Assembly: GCF_900110755.1 (NCBI RefSeq)
Contig: NZ_FOFF01000005.1
Location: 1-64,000, forward strand
Direction of reading: 5' to 3'
DNA from: Streptomyces sp. yr375
Lineage (GTDB): Bacteria > Actinomycetota > Actinomycetes > Streptomycetales > Streptomycetaceae
DNA: 64,000 nt
Part shown: positions 37,644 through 47,475 of the stretch, in pieces
Layout: every line of letters starts with the position of its first letter
How positions within the stretch are numbered: the stretch's first letter is position 1
The notes under the pieces: model-generated
Told to the model about the DNA's origin: nothing
The model's database searches: none
Seen by the model: only the letters and a program-made list of their open reading frames with translations
Translations under genes and position numbers: made by a program

Positions 37644-38124
37644 CCTTGGCGATGAAGGCGGCGAGGTTGGTCACGGTCCGCCGGATCTTCTCCTCCAGGC
37701 TGATCGTCTCGGGCAGCCGCGCCCCGATGCCCGCGTCGCGCTTGCCGCGCACGTACAGCGAGCAGGCGAGGTCGCTGCAGATGTAGGCCCCCACCGAGTT
37801 GCCCTGCTGGCCGGCCTTGCCCGCCTTCGGCGCGACCATCAGGGAGACGCCGCCGGAGTGCGTGGTCAGGCACATCGTGCACATGCTGCGCCGCGACTGC
37901 CCGGAGCCGGTGGCGGCTGAGCGCAGCGCGAGCGCCTTCGGCCGCCCGTCCAGCTCCACGACGAGGTAGGCCCGGTCGGGGGCCTGGGGGTCGCGCCAGC
38001 CCAGGTAGTCGAGGTCCTCCCAGGGCTGTTCGGCCAGGTCGCGCGGCACGGACAGGCGCTTGGTCTCGCCCTTGGTGCAGTTCACGAAGGCGGCACGGAT
38101 CTCTTGCTCGGTCAGCGGCTTCAT
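37633..38124 (-). CDS. FBP-domain zinc-finger protein
   Basis: The 163-residue protein ends in the FBP C-terminal treble-clef domain: cysteines in SMCTMCLTTH (C82, C85) and ICSDLACSLYVRGKR (C116, C121) form a zinc site. The N-terminal half is a small alpha/beta domain (IRAAFVNCTKGETKRLSVP). The family is loosely linked with EF-G/fusidic-acid-binding proteins. A perfect palindrome stands 15 bases before the start codon. The ATG start has no strong ribosome site. Confidence 0.85.
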   Translation of the reverse strand: MKPLTEQEIRAAFVNCTKGETKRLSVPRDLAEQPWEDLDYLGWRDPQAPDRAYLVVELDGRPKALALRSAATGSGQSRRSMCTMCLTTHSGGVSLMVAPKAGKAGQQGNSVGAYICSDLACSLYVRGKRDAGIGARLPETISLEEKIRRTVTNLAAFIAKVTS

Positions 38125-38138
38125 AAGGGTGAGGCTAA

Positions 38139-38161
38139 TTTGCCTAAATCTTTTAGGCAAA
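38139..38161. promoter_or_regulatory. Perfect 10-bp inverted repeat upstream of the FBP gene
   Basis: TTTGCCTAAA and TTTAGGCAAA surround a TCT spacer. The site is 15-37 bases upstream of the FBP start and is AT-rich in a GC-rich region, typical of an operator over a promoter. I cannot name the regulator. Metal-sensing DtxR/MntR-type or MarR-type proteins bind sites of this form. Confidence 0.7.
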
Positions 38162-38201
38162 CGCATAATCGCCGAAGGCCGCGAGGGTAGGGCGGGGGGA
38201 G

Positions 38202-38924
38202 CTACGGCCGTACGATCCCCGCCGCGCGCGCGGCCGTCAGCCACTTCGGGAACTCCCCCACCAGGCGGTCGTACAGCTCCGCGTCCGCCACCTTCGCCGG
38301 GTCCGAACCGGCGTGGAAGAAACCGGCGTTGTCGACCACCCGCTTGCCCGGCACGGGCAGTTCGTCGAGCTTGCGCAGGAAGTCGAACTGCTTGCTGCCC
38401 CGGTCGCCGAAGCCGACGAACTGCCAGAACATCGGCAGCCTCGACGCCTTGCACAGGTAGCGCTCCGCGGCCAGCTTGTTGATCGGGCCGCCGTCGGTCT
38501 GGAACACGACGAGCGCCGGGTCCGTCGAGCCGCCGTCCAGGTAGTGGTCGATCACGGCGTCCATGGCGAGGTGGTAGCTGGTCTTTCCCATGTGGCCGAG
38601 CCCGGCCACGATGCGGTCCACCCGCCCCCGGTGGTCGGCGAGGGCGATGTCGGTGACGGCGTCGACGTCCGTGGAGAAGAAGACGACCGGCACCCGGCCG
38701 TCGTCGTCGAGGTGCGCGGACAGCCCCAGCACCCGGTCGGCGAGCGCCTGCACACTGCCGTCCCGGTAGTACGGCTTCATCGACCCCGAGTAGTCGACGA
38801 CGAGGTAGACGGCGGCCCGCTGCCCGTCGAGACCGTGCTTCGCGAGCGAGACGCCGGCGCTCTTGTACAGGTCGACCAGCGCGGGCGCGGTCTCCTGGAC
38901 CTTGGTGAGACTGATCGCGACCAT
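38202..38924 (-). CDS. VWA-domain, TerF-like protein
   Basis: The 240-residue protein is nearly all von Willebrand A domain. The MIDAS site is DYSGS (D44, S46, S48), followed by the later MIDAS threonine in GKTSYH and the aspartate in FQTDGGP. It matches the C-terminal VWA part of tellurite-resistance TerF/TerY-like proteins without extra domains. Metal-dependent protein binding under stress is the probable role. ATG 38924 (MVAISLTKVQ) is the start. The FBP gene follows downstream on the same strand. Confidence 0.85.
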   Translation of the reverse strand: MVAISLTKVQETAPALVDLYKSAGVSLAKHGLDGQRAAVYLVVDYSGSMKPYYRDGSVQALADRVLGLSAHLDDDGRVPVVFFSTDVDAVTDIALADHRGRVDRIVAGLGHMGKTSYHLAMDAVIDHYLDGGSTDPALVVFQTDGGPINKLAAERYLCKASRLPMFWQFVGFGDRGSKQFDFLRKLDELPVPGKRVVDNAGFFHAGSDPAKVADAELYDRLVGEFPKWLTAARAAGIVRP

Positions 38925-38982
38925 GGCGCACAGCCTTCCACACCCCCCGCGCACCCCACCCTCATCCTTTTTGTTCGCCCCG

Positions 38983-39030
38983 TTGCTCGTCCATTTGCTC
39001 GTCCATTTGTTCGTTCGGCGACTAATTAGT
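38983..39030 (+). promoter_or_regulatory. 12-bp repeats and palindrome before chitosanase
   Basis: TTGCTCGTCCAT is repeated at 38983-38994 and 38995-39006, with a third partial copy to 39013. The perfect palindrome ACTAATTAGT (39021-39030) follows, 46 bases before the chitosanase start. It is an AT-rich spot that may hold the promoter and an operator. A link to a chitosan-responsive repressor is possible but not shown. Confidence 0.5.
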
Positions 39031-39075
39031 ATGGAATGACAAGGAAGATCACATTCCGGCCTTAAAGTGTGCGGC

Positions 39076-39888
39076 ATGAAACGTGCCGCCGCCCTGGTCT
39101 GCGCCGCCGTCGCGTCGACGGCGTACCTGCTCACCCCCGCCCAGCCCGCCCAGCCGACCACCGGCGTCCGGGCGACCCCGCCGGGCCTCGCCGCCCCGGC
39201 GCAGAAGGAACTGGCCCAACAGATCGTGGCGAGCGCCGAGAACGGCACCCTGAACTGGCGCAGCGCGTACGGCTACGTCGAGGACATCGGCGACGGCCAG
39301 GGCTACACGGCGGGCCTGATCGGCTTCTGCACCGGCACCCACGATCTGCTCACCCTCGTCGAGCAGTACACCCGTGCCCATCCCGGCAACGCCCTCGCCC
39401 CCTACCTGCCGGCCCTGCGCCGGGTCGACGGCACCGCCTCGCACGCCGGTCTGGACCCGGGTTTCCCGGCCGCCTGGCGGGCCGAGTCGAGCGTGCCCGC
39501 GTTCCGGGCGGCCCAGGACGCCGAGCGCGACCGCGTCTACTTCAACCCGGCGGTGCGCCGCGGCCGGGCCGACGGTCTGGGCGCGCTGGGCCAGTTCATC
39601 TACTACGACGCCCTGGTCTTCCACGGCCCCGGCACCGGCCCGACCAGCTTCGACGGCATCCGCGCCCGCGCGACGCAGCAGGCCCGCACCCCCGCGCAGG
39701 GCGGCGACGAGGCCGCCTACCTCGAAGCGTTCCTCGACGCCCGCCGCCACGCCATGCTGACCCGGCACCCCGGCATCGACACCTCCCGCGTCGACACGAC
39801 CCAGCGCCGCTTCCTGCACGACGGCAACCTCGACCTGCTCCCGCCGCTCCAGTGGCAGGTGTACGGGGAGACGTACCGGGTGCCGTAG
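39076..39888 (+). CDS. Secreted chitosanase, GH46
   Basis: The 270-residue protein has a signal peptide (AAALVCAAVASTAYLL) and a GH46 catalytic domain. The family motifs are seen: SAENGTLNW with the general acid E55, and YVEDIGDGQGYTAGLIGFC with the base D73, an 18-residue spacing as in known Streptomyces chitosanases. It hydrolyses beta-1,4 links in chitosan outside the cell. ATG 39076 is the best start; GTG 39067 is possible. It is convergent with gltD, with a hairpin in between. Confidence 0.95.
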   Translation: MKRAAALVCAAVASTAYLLTPAQPAQPTTGVRATPPGLAAPAQKELAQQIVASAENGTLNWRSAYGYVEDIGDGQGYTAGLIGFCTGTHDLLTLVEQYTRAHPGNALAPYLPALRRVDGTASHAGLDPGFPAAWRAESSVPAFRAAQDAERDRVYFNPAVRRGRADGLGALGQFIYYDALVFHGPGTGPTSFDGIRARATQQARTPAQGGDEAAYLEAFLDARRHAMLTRHPGIDTSRVDTTQRRFLHDGNLDLLPPLQWQVYGETYRVP

Positions 39889-39939
39889 CCGCAGGCCATG
39901 GTCGTACAGCCTTGCGGACCGGTGTCCGGACATGCGGCG

Positions 39940-39981
39940 GCGCCTGCCCGGTCGTCCGGTCGGGGACTGTTGGGCAGGCGC
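39940..39981. terminator. Hairpin between chitosanase and gltD
   Basis: GCGCCTGCCC (39940-39949) pairs with GGGCAGGCGC (39972-39981) around a 22-base loop. A smaller stem CCGCAC/GTGCGG lies at 39992-40009. Converging genes on both sides suggest use as a bidirectional terminator. Confidence 0.65.
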
Positions 39982-40027
39982 TGCCTGTGTTCCGCACGCC
40001 TTTGTGCGGGACGTTCTGTGGGTGCCG

Positions 40028-41488
40028 TCAGACCATCAGCGAGCGGTCCGTCGGGCGGATCGGGGCCGGCAGTTCGCTGGCTCCGGTCAGGAACCGGTCG
40101 ACGCCGCGGGCGGCCGAGCGGCCCTCCGCGATCGCCCACACGATGAGCGACTGGCCGCGGCCCGCGTCACCGGCGACGTACACACCCGGGACGCTGGTCT
40201 GGAAGTCGGCGTCGCGGGCGATGTTACCGCGCTCGTCGAGGTCCAGGCCGAACTGCGCGACCAGGCCGTTGTCCTGGTCGGTGCCGGTGAAGCCCATGGC
40301 GAGGGTGACCAGTTGGGCGGGGATCTTGCGCTCCGTGCCCGGCTTCGGGGTCAGGCGGCCGTCGACGAACTCGACCTCGGTGAGGTGCAGCCACTGGACG
40401 TTGCCGTCCTCGTCGCCCTCGAAGTGGGTCGTCGAGACGGAGTAGACCCGCTCGCCGCCCTCCTCGTGCGCGCTGGTGACCTTGTAGAGCATCGGGAAGG
40501 TCGGCCACGGCTGACCCGGGTTCCGCTCCTCGCCGGGCTTCGGCATGATCTCCAACTGCGTGACGGAGGCCGCGCCCTGGCGGTGGGCGGTGCCCACGCA
40601 GTCCGCGCCGGTGTCGCCGCCGCCGATGACCACGACGTGCTTGCCCTCGGCCGAGACCGGAGAGGTGACGTAGTCGCCCTCCTGGACCTTGTTCGACAGG
40701 GGCAGGTACTCCATCGCCTGGTACACGCCCTTCAACTCCCGCCCGGGGACGGGGAGATCACGGGCGGTGGTGGCGCCGGCGGCGATGACGACCGCGTCGT
40801 AGCGCTTCTTCAGGTCGGTCGCCTTGAGGTCGCGGCCGATCTCGATGCCGGTACGGAAGCGGGTGCCCTCCGCGCGCATCTGCTCGATACGCCGGTTGAT
40901 GTGCCGCTTCTCCATCTTGAACTCGGGGATGCCGTACCGCAGGAGGCCGCCGATGCGGTCCGCGCGCTCGTAGACGGCGACGGTGTGGCCGGCCCGGGTG
41001 AGCTGCTGGGCGGCGGCCAGGCCCGCCGGGCCCGAGCCGATCACCGCGACGGTCTTGCCGGACAGCCGCTCGGGGGCCTGCGGGGCGACGTCACCGGTCT
41101 CCCACGCCTTGTCGATGATCGAGACCTCGACGTTCTTGATGGTGACGGCCGGCTGGTTGATGCCCAGCACACACGCCGACTCGCACGGAGCGGGGCACAG
41201 CCGGCCCGTGAACTCCGGGAAGTTGTTCGTGGCGTGCAGGCGCTCGGAGGCCGCCGACCAGTTCTCGCGGTAGGCGAAGTCGTTCCACTCGGGGATCAGG
41301 TTCCCCAGCGGACAGCCGTTGTGGCAGAACGGGATGCCGCAGTCCATGCACCGGCCGGCCTGCTTGCCGATGATCGGCAGCAGCGAGCCCGGGACGTAGA
41401 CCTCGTTCCAGTCCTTCAGCCGCACGTCGACGGGACGGGACTGGGCGACCTCACGGCCGTGGTTCAAAAAGCCCTTCGGGTCAGCCAT
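40028..41488 (-). CDS. gltD: Glutamate synthase small subunit
   Basis: The 486-residue iron-sulfur flavoprotein passes electrons from NADPH to GltB. N-terminal cysteines (C47, C50, C55, C59 in RCMDCGIPFCHNGC, and CPAPCESAC) hold Fe-S clusters. The FAD site VAVIGSGPAGL is near residue 147 and the NADPH site VVIGGGDTGAD is further on. It is 46 bp downstream of gltB on the same strand. Confidence 0.97.
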   Translation of the reverse strand: MADPKGFLNHGREVAQSRPVDVRLKDWNEVYVPGSLLPIIGKQAGRCMDCGIPFCHNGCPLGNLIPEWNDFAYRENWSAASERLHATNNFPEFTGRLCPAPCESACVLGINQPAVTIKNVEVSIIDKAWETGDVAPQAPERLSGKTVAVIGSGPAGLAAAQQLTRAGHTVAVYERADRIGGLLRYGIPEFKMEKRHINRRIEQMRAEGTRFRTGIEIGRDLKATDLKKRYDAVVIAAGATTARDLPVPGRELKGVYQAMEYLPLSNKVQEGDYVTSPVSAEGKHVVVIGGGDTGADCVGTAHRQGAASVTQLEIMPKPGEERNPGQPWPTFPMLYKVTSAHEEGGERVYSVSTTHFEGDEDGNVQWLHLTEVEFVDGRLTPKPGTERKIPAQLVTLAMGFTGTDQDNGLVAQFGLDLDERGNIARDADFQTSVPGVYVAGDAGRGQSLIVWAIAEGRSAARGVDRFLTGASELPAPIRPTDRSLMV

Positions 41489-41534
41489 TGGTCGCCGCCT
41501 CCATCATCTTCTCGGTGATCTCCGACTCAGAAAG

Positions 41535-44500
41535 TCAAGCCTGCTCGGCGGCGTCCTTGGCGGCGAGCACTGCCTTGTACGTGCGGGGGATGATCTTGCT
41601 GAAGCGCTCCACGGCGGCGTCCCAGTCGGCGAGCAGCTTCCCGGCGACCGTCGAGGCGGTCTCCTCGGCGTGCCGGCGCACCACGTCGTGCAGCCACTGC
41701 TTGTCGGTGTCGTCGAGCGCCTCGACGGCGTCCAGGTTGCCGGAGTTGACGTTGTCGCGGTTCAGGTCGATCACGTAGGCGACGCCGCCGGACATGCCGG
41801 CCGCGAAGTTACGGCCCGTCTCGCCGAGGACCACCGCGCGGCCACCGGTCATGTACTCGCAGCCGTGGTCGCCCACGCCCTCCGAGACGACCGTCGCACC
41901 CGAGTTGCGGACGCAGAACCGCTCACCGGTCCGCCCGCGCAGGAACAGCTCGCCGCCGGTCGCGCCGTAGGCGATGGTGTTGCCCGCGATGGTGGAGAAC
42001 TCGGCGAGGTGGTCGGCGCCGCGGTCCGGGCGGACGACGACCCGGCCGCCGGAGAGGCCCTTGCCGACGTAGTCGTTGGCGTCGCCCTCCAGGCGCAGCG
42101 TGACACCGCGCGGCAGGAACGCGCCGAAGGACTGGCCCGCGGAGCCGGTGAAGGTGATGTCGATGGTGTCGTCGGGCAGGCCCGCACCGCCGAACTTCTT
42201 CGTCACCTCGTGGCCGAGCATGGTGCCGACCGTGCGGTTGATGTTGCGGATGGCGACCTGGGCGCGCACCGGCTGGGCGTCGGCCTGGGAGTCCGCGGCC
42301 AGGGCGTCGGCGGCGAGCTTGATCAGCTCGTTGTCGAGCGCCTTCTCCAGGCCGTGGTCCTGCTCGATGACCTGGTGCAGGGCCGCGCCCTCGGGCAGTT
42401 CGGGCACGTGGAAGAGGGGGGCCAGGTTGAGGCCCTGCGCCTTCCAGTGGTCGACGGCGCGCTCGACGTCGAGGACCTCGGCGTGGCCGACGGCCTCCTC
42501 GATCGAGCGGAAGCCCAGCTCGGCCAGCAGCTCGCGGACCTCTTCGGCGATGAACTTGAAGAAGTTCACGACGTACTCGGCCTTGCCGGCGAACCGGTCG
42601 CGCAGCACCGGGTTCTGGGTGGCGATGCCGACGGGGCAGGTGTCCAGGTGGCAGACGCGCATCATGACGCAGCCGGAGACGACGAGCGGCGCGGTCGCGA
42701 AACCGAACTCCTCGGCGCCCAGCAACGCGGCGATGACCACGTCGCGGCCGGTCTTGAGCTGGCCGTCGGTCTGCACGACGATGCGGTCGCGCAGGCCGTT
42801 GAGCAGCAGCGTCTGCTGGGTCTCGGCGAGACCGAGCTCCCAGGGGCCGCCCGCGTGCTTCAGGCTCGTGAGCGGGGACGCGCCGGTGCCGCCGTCGTGG
42901 CCGGAGATGAGCACGACGTCCGCGTGCGCCTTCGACACGCCCGCGGCGACCGTGCCGACGCCGACCTCCGAGACCAGCTTCACGTGGATCCGCGCCTGCG
43001 GGTTCGCGTTCTTCAGGTCGTGGATGAGCTGGGCGAGGTCCTCGATGGAGTAGATGTCGTGGTGCGGCGGCGGGGAGATGAGGCCCACGCCCGGGGTGGA
43101 GTGCCGGGTCTTGGCGACCCACGGGTACACCTTGTGGCCGGGCAGTTGGCCGCCCTCGCCGGGCTTGGCGCCCTGGGCCATCTTGATCTGGATGTCGTCC
43201 GCGTTGACCAGGTACTCGGACGTGACGCCGAAGCGGCCGGAGGCGACCTGCTTGATGGCGCTGCGCCGGGCCGGGTCGTACAGCCGGTCCGCGTCCTCGC
43301 CGCCCTCACCGGTGTTGGACTTGCCGCCCAACTGGTTCATGGCGATGGCGAGGGTCTCGTGCGCCTCCAGGGAGATGGAGCCGTACGACATGGCGCCGGT
43401 GGAGAAGCGCTTGACGATCTCGGAGACCGGCTCGACCTCGTCGATGGAGATCGACGCGCGGCCGGAGTCGAAGCCGAACAGGCCGCGCAGCGTCATGAGG
43501 CGCTCGGACTGCTCGTTCACGCGGTCCGTGTACTTCTTGAAGATGTCGTAGCGGGCCGTGCGCGTCGAGTGCTGGAGGCGGAAGACGGTCTCCGGGTCGA
43601 ACAGGTGCGGCTCGCCCTCGCGGCGCCACTGGTACTCGCCGCCTATCTCCAGGGCGCGGTGCGCGGGCGCGATGCCGCTGGCCGGGTACGCCTTGGCGTG
43701 GCGGGCGGCGACCTCCTTGGCGATGACGTCGATGCCGACGCCGCCGATCTTGGTGGCGGTGCCGTTGAAGTACTTCTCGACGAAGGCGTCGTCGAGGCCG
43801 ACGGCCTCGAAGACCTGGGCGCCGCGGTAGGAGGCGACCGTGGAGATGCCCATCTTGGACATGACCTTCAGGACGCCCTTGCCGAGCGCGTAGATCAGGT
43901 TGCGGATCGCCTGCTCGGGCTCCAGGCCGCTGATGAAGGTGCCCGCGCGCAGCAGGTCCTCCGCCGACTCCATCGCCAGGTACGGGTTGACGGCGGCGGC
44001 GCCGAAGCCGATCAGCAGGGCCACGTGGTGGACCTCGCGGACGTCGCCGGCCTCGACCAGCAGGCCCACCTCGGTGCGCTGCTTGGTGCGGATGAGGTGG
44101 TGGTGGACGGCCGCGGTGAGCAGCAGCGACGGGATCGGCGCGTGCTCGGCGTCGGAGTGCCGGTCGGACAGGACGATGAGCCGGGCGCCGTTGTCGATGG
44201 CGGCGTCGGTCTCGGCGCAGATCTCCTCGAGGCGCGCGGCGAGGGCCTCGCCGCCGCCGTGCACCCGGTAGAGACCGGAGAGCGTCGCGGCCTTGAAGCC
44301 GGGCATGTCGCCGTCGGCGTTGATGTGGATGAGCTTGGCCAGCTCGTCGTTGTCGATGACCGGGAACGGCAGGGTGACCGTCCGGCAGGACGAGGCGCTC
44401 GGCTCGAGCAGGTTGCCCTGCGGGCCGAGGGAGGAGCGCAGGGAGGTGACCAGCTCCTCGCGGATCGCGTCCAGCGGCGGGTTGGTGACCTGCGCGAACA

Positions 44501-46079
44501 GTTGGGTGAAGTAGTCGAAGAGCAGCCGGGGGCGCGCGGAGAGCGCGGCGATCGGCGAGTCGGTGCCCATCGAACCGATCGGCTCGGCGGCCGACTTGGC
44601 CATCGGCGCGAGCAGGACGCGCAGCTCTTCCTCGGTGTAGCCGAAGGTCTGCTGGCGGCGGGTGACCGAGGCGTGGGTGTGCACGATGTGCTCGCGCTCG
44701 GGCAGGTCGACGAGTTCGATCTCGCCGGCCTCGAGCCACTCGGCGTAGGGCTTCTCGGCGGCGAGGGCCGCCTTGATCTCGTCGTCCTCGATGATGCGGT
44801 GCTCGGCGGTGTCGACGAGGAACATCTTGCCGGGCTGCAGGCGGCCCTTGCGGACGACCTTCGCGGGGTCGATGTCCAGGACGCCGACCTCGGAGCCGAG
44901 GACGACGAGGCCGTCGTCGGTGACCCAGTAGCGGCCGGGGCGCAGGCCGTTGCGGTCGAGCACGGCGCCGACCTGGACGCCGTCGGTGAAGGTGACGCAG
45001 GCCGGGCCGTCCCAGGGCTCCATCATCGTGGAGTGGAACTCGTAGAAGGCGCGGCGGGCCGGGTCCATGGAGTCGTGGTTCTCCCACGCCTCCGGGATCA
45101 TCATCAGCACGGAGTGCGGCAGCGAACGGCCGCCGAGGTGCAGCAGTTCGAGCACCTCGTCGAAGGACGCGGAGTCGGAGGCGTCCGGCGTGCACACCGG
45201 GAAGATCCGCTCGATGCCCTTCTCGCCGGAGCCGAACAGGTCGGAGACGAGCTGCGACTCGCGGGCGCGCATCCAGTTGCGGTTGCCCTTGACGGTGTTG
45301 ATCTCACCGTTGTGGGCGACGAAGCGGTACGGGTGGGCGAGCGGCCACGACGGGAAGGTGTTCGTCGAGAAGCGCGAGTGGACGAGCGACACGGCCGAGG
45401 CGAAGCGGCGGTCGGACAGGTCCGGGAAGAAGGGTTCGAGCTGGCCGGTGGTCAGCATGCCCTTGTAGACGATCGTCCGCGCGGACAGCGACGGGAAGTA
45501 GACGCCGGCCTCGCGCTCGGCGCGCTTGCGCAGCACGAACGCCTTGCGGTCGAGGTCGATGCCGGTGCTGGCGTGGTCCGTCACGAAGATCTGGCGGAAG
45601 GCCGGCATCGTGGAGCGGGCGGTGGCGCCGAGCAGGCCGGGGGCGACCGGGACCTCGCGCCAGCCGAGGACGGTGAGGCCCTCGTCGGCGGCGATCGTCT
45701 CGATCTGTGAGACGGCGTCCCGCATGCCGTCCTCGGGGAGGAAGGCGATGCCGGCGGCGTAACCGCCGGCCTCGGGCAGCTCGAAACCGGTCACCTCGCG
45801 GAAGAAGGCGTCGGGGACCTGGGTGAGGATGCCCGCGCCGTCGCCGGAGTCCGGCTCGGAGCCGGTGGCGCCACGGTGTTCGAGGTTGCGCAGAACGGTG
45901 AGCGCCTGCTCGACCAGCGTGTGGCTCGCCTCACCGGTGAGGTTGGCCACGAAGCCGACGCCACAGGCGTCGTGCTCGTTGCGGGGGTCGTACATACCCT
46001 GCGCAGCAGGGCGAGCATCCATGAAAGACCAGTTCTGGCCATTCGCGGAATGCTGGGACGGCTGGCGCGGCGTACGCAT
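41535..46079 (-). CDS. gltB: Glutamate synthase large subunit
   Basis: The 1514-residue enzyme makes two glutamates from glutamine and 2-oxoglutarate. The N-terminal class II amidotransferase domain follows a 38-residue propeptide; removal would free nucleophile C39 ([10 protein letters not shown]). Later come the central domain, the FMN-binding synthase domain ([20 protein letters not shown]), the 3Fe-4S cysteines ([15 protein letters not shown]) and the C-terminal beta-helix ([20 protein letters not shown]). ATG 46079 gives [10 protein letters not shown]; an upstream ATG at 46238 would pass through the promoter region. A GlnR-like box lies 78 bases upstream. Confidence 0.97.
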   Translation of the reverse strand: MRTPRQPSQHSANGQNWSFMDARPAAQGMYDPRNEHDACGVGFVANLTGEASHTLVEQALTVLRNLEHRGATGSEPDSGDGAGILTQVPDAFFREVTGFELPEAGGYAAGIAFLPEDGMRDAVSQIETIAADEGLTVLGWREVPVAPGLLGATARSTMPAFRQIFVTDHASTGIDLDRKAFVLRKRAEREAGVYFPSLSARTIVYKGMLTTGQLEPFFPDLSDRRFASAVSLVHSRFSTNTFPSWPLAHPYRFVAHNGEINTVKGNRNWMRARESQLVSDLFGSGEKGIERIFPVCTPDASDSASFDEVLELLHLGGRSLPHSVLMMIPEAWENHDSMDPARRAFYEFHSTMMEPWDGPACVTFTDGVQVGAVLDRNGLRPGRYWVTDDGLVVLGSEVGVLDIDPAKVVRKGRLQPGKMFLVDTAEHRIIEDDEIKAALAAEKPYAEWLEAGEIELVDLPEREHIVHTHASVTRRQQTFGYTEEELRVLLAPMAKSAAEPIGSMGTDSPIAALSARPRLLFDYFTQLFAQVTNPPLDAIREELVTSLRSSLGPQGNLLEPSASSCRTVTLPFPVIDNDELAKLIHINADGDMPGFKAATLSGLYRVHGGGEALAARLEEICAETDAAIDNGARLIVLSDRHSDAEHAPIPSLLLTAAVHHHLIRTKQRTEVGLLVEAGDVREVHHVALLIGFGAAAVNPYLAMESAEDLLRAGTFISGLEPEQAIRNLIYALGKGVLKVMSKMGISTVASYRGAQVFEAVGLDDAFVEKYFNGTATKIGGVGIDVIAKEVAARHAKAYPASGIAPAHRALEIGGEYQWRREGEPHLFDPETVFRLQHSTRTARYDIFKKYTDRVNEQSERLMTLRGLFGFDSGRASISIDEVEPVSEIVKRFSTGAMSYGSISLEAHETLAIAMNQLGGKSNTGEGGEDADRLYDPARRSAIKQVASGRFGVTSEYLVNADDIQIKMAQGAKPGEGGQLPGHKVYPWVAKTRHSTPGVGLISPPPHHDIYSIEDLAQLIHDLKNANPQARIHVKLVSEVGVGTVAAGVSKAHADVVLISGHDGGTGASPLTSLKHAGGPWELGLAETQQTLLLNGLRDRIVVQTDGQLKTGRDVVIAALLGAEEFGFATAPLVVSGCVMMRVCHLDTCPVGIATQNPVLRDRFAGKAEYVVNFFKFIAEEVRELLAELGFRSIEEAVGHAEVLDVERAVDHWKAQGLNLAPLFHVPELPEGAALHQVIEQDHGLEKALDNELIKLAADALAADSQADAQPVRAQVAIRNINRTVGTMLGHEVTKKFGGAGLPDDTIDITFTGSAGQSFGAFLPRGVTLRLEGDANDYVGKGLSGGRVVVRPDRGADHLAEFSTIAGNTIAYGATGGELFLRGRTGERFCVRNSGATVVSEGVGDHGCEYMTGGRAVVLGETGRNFAAGMSGGVAYVIDLNRDNVNSGNLDAVEALDDTDKQWLHDVVRRHAEETASTVAGKLLADWDAAVERFSKIIPRTYKAVLAAKDAAEQA

Positions 46080-46462
46080 CGGCTCTCCCGTCGTCGTCTC
46101 TAGTGGCAAATGCTTGCGTGCGAAGGGACGACGTTGGCCCTCTGCGTGACTGCAAAATTTCGTGCAGGTTACATGATGGAACGGTTCTCGGGAACCGGAT
46201 GCTCCGTTCCAACATGCGGACGCCACGGCTGGCGACACAGGTGTCCCGCACGTGGCTGAAAGTATGTGGGGACCGGACGGAACGAGATCGATCAGATCGG
46301 TGTCCGGCGGTCCGGAAGGCGGGAAGAGCGGCGTCGTTCACCCCGCGAGTGCGCCGCAGGCTTCATTGCCCACAGCGCTTACGGCTCATGCCCACTGGTC
46401 GAGGATCCGAAACCAGTCGGAAACGGCTACCTATACGGCCCAACGCATAAGTAGCATCCGAT
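46080..46462. other. 383-bp intergenic region upstream of gltB
   Basis: No gene is seen. The region holds the gltB promoter side. It contains the GlnR-like box (46157-46172), a small palindrome GGTTCTCGGGAACC (46183-46196), and the distant inverted pair GGAACGG (46178-46184) and CCGTTCC (46204-46210). The part from about 46220 to 46462, after the VIT gene, shows nothing clear. Confidence 0.7.
46157..46172 (-). promoter_or_regulatory. GlnR-like box upstream of gltB
   Basis: On the minus strand the site reads GTAAC, six bases, GAAAT. The recalled Streptomyces GlnR box is gTnAC-n6-GaAAc, so only the last base differs. GlnR is the global nitrogen regulator of actinobacteria. The site is 78 bases from the gltB start codon, a usual promoter distance. 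Confidence 0.6.
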
Positions 46463-47194
46463 CTATCCTACGGCCGTCCCGAACAAACCGCCCAGGGCGT
46501 ACGTCACACCCGCCGCCGCGGCCCCCAGCGCGAGCTGCCGCAGCCCGCTGAACCACCATGTCCGCGCGGTCACCCGGGCCACCACCGCACCGCAGCCGAA
46601 CAGCCCGCACAGCGCCAGCAGCACGGCCGGCCACAGCGAGGTGGCGCCCAGCAGATACGGCAGGACGGGCAGCAGCGCGCCCAGCGCGAACGCCCCGAAG
46701 CTCGACACGGCGGCGACCAGTGGCGAGGGCAGGTCCGACGGATCGATGCCCAGCTCCTCACGGGCGTGTATCTCCAGCGCCTGTTCGGGATCGCGCGAGA
46801 GCTGCTGCGCGACCTGCCGGGCCAGCGCGGGCTCGACCCCCCGCGACACGTACAGCGCGGCCAGCTCGGCCTCCTCGTCCTGCGGATGCCTGCGCAGCTC
46901 CCCGCGCTCGACATCGAGCTCGGCCTCGACGAGTTCGCGCTGCGAGGCGACGGAGGTGTACTCACCGGCGGCCATGGAGAAGGCCCCGGCGGCGAGACCG
47001 GCGAGCCCGGTGACGACGATGACCTGCGTCCCGACCGCCCCGCCGGCCACCCCGGTCATCAGGGCGAGGTTGGAGACCAGGCCGTCCATCGCCCCGAACA
47101 CGGCGGGCCGCAGCCAGCCTCCGTTGACGTCCCGGTGCGTGTGGTTGTCACGGTGCGCCTCGTGCAGCGCGGCTTCGGTCTCGATGATGGCCAT
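46463..47194 (-). CDS. VIT1/CCC1-family iron/manganese transporter
   Basis: The 243-residue membrane protein has the family start (WLRPAVFGAMDGLVSNLALMTG), the AAGEYTSVASQRE segment, a soluble helical insertion with many acidic residues (about 95-150) that binds metal in the family, and three C-terminal helices. It would move Fe or Mn out of the cytoplasm. An iron-box-like site lies 25 bases upstream of the start. Confidence 0.9.
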   Translation of the reverse strand: MAIIETEAALHEAHRDNHTHRDVNGGWLRPAVFGAMDGLVSNLALMTGVAGGAVGTQVIVVTGLAGLAAGAFSMAAGEYTSVASQRELVEAELDVERGELRRHPQDEEAELAALYVSRGVEPALARQVAQQLSRDPEQALEIHAREELGIDPSDLPSPLVAAVSSFGAFALGALLPVLPYLLGATSLWPAVLLALCGLFGCGAVVARVTARTWWFSGLRQLALGAAAAGVTYALGGLFGTAVG

Positions 47195-47218
47195 GCGGGT
47201 CCCCCCGGGGAGCTTCAG

Positions 47219-47237
47219 ATAGCTGAGGCAAAGCTAA
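47219..47237 (-). promoter_or_regulatory. IdeR/DmdR-like iron box upstream of the VIT gene
   Basis: On the minus strand TTAGCTTTGCCTCAGCTAT agrees with the DtxR-type iron box TTAGGTTAGSCTAACCTAA at 14 of 19 positions by hand count. It sits 25 bases before the start codon. Iron-dependent control of an iron exporter would make sense; activation or repression cannot be told. Confidence 0.5.
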
Positions 47238-47475
47238 GTTTGGACTGATTCCACTTTTCGACAACCCTGAACATACGCCGGAGAATCCCCTCCCGCCAGA
47301 AAGGAAAGGCTGCGCTAACCTGCGGCTTTCCCTTAACCCGCTCATCCGATCGATGCTCTGCACAGATGTCGACCGGGTGACATGGAGAGGTTTGAGGCTG
47401 AGGTCAACCGCCGATGGTGGGACACATCCGCAAAGGGTTCCGCGCCGGTGCGGACCCCCGAAGGAGAGGCCGTGC

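Noticed and set aside
38202..38924. Full tellurite-resistance operon around the VWA gene
   Set aside because: No TerD, TerC or related genes are adjacent; only the VWA domain protein is present.
41670..45710. A 1346-codon open frame on the plus strand across gltB
   Set aside because: It is antisense to glutamate synthase, which has all its motifs. High third-position GC leaves long open frames opposite real genes.
46183..46210. Palindromes before gltB as a riboswitch
   Set aside because: Stems are short, and no known aptamer core could be recognised.
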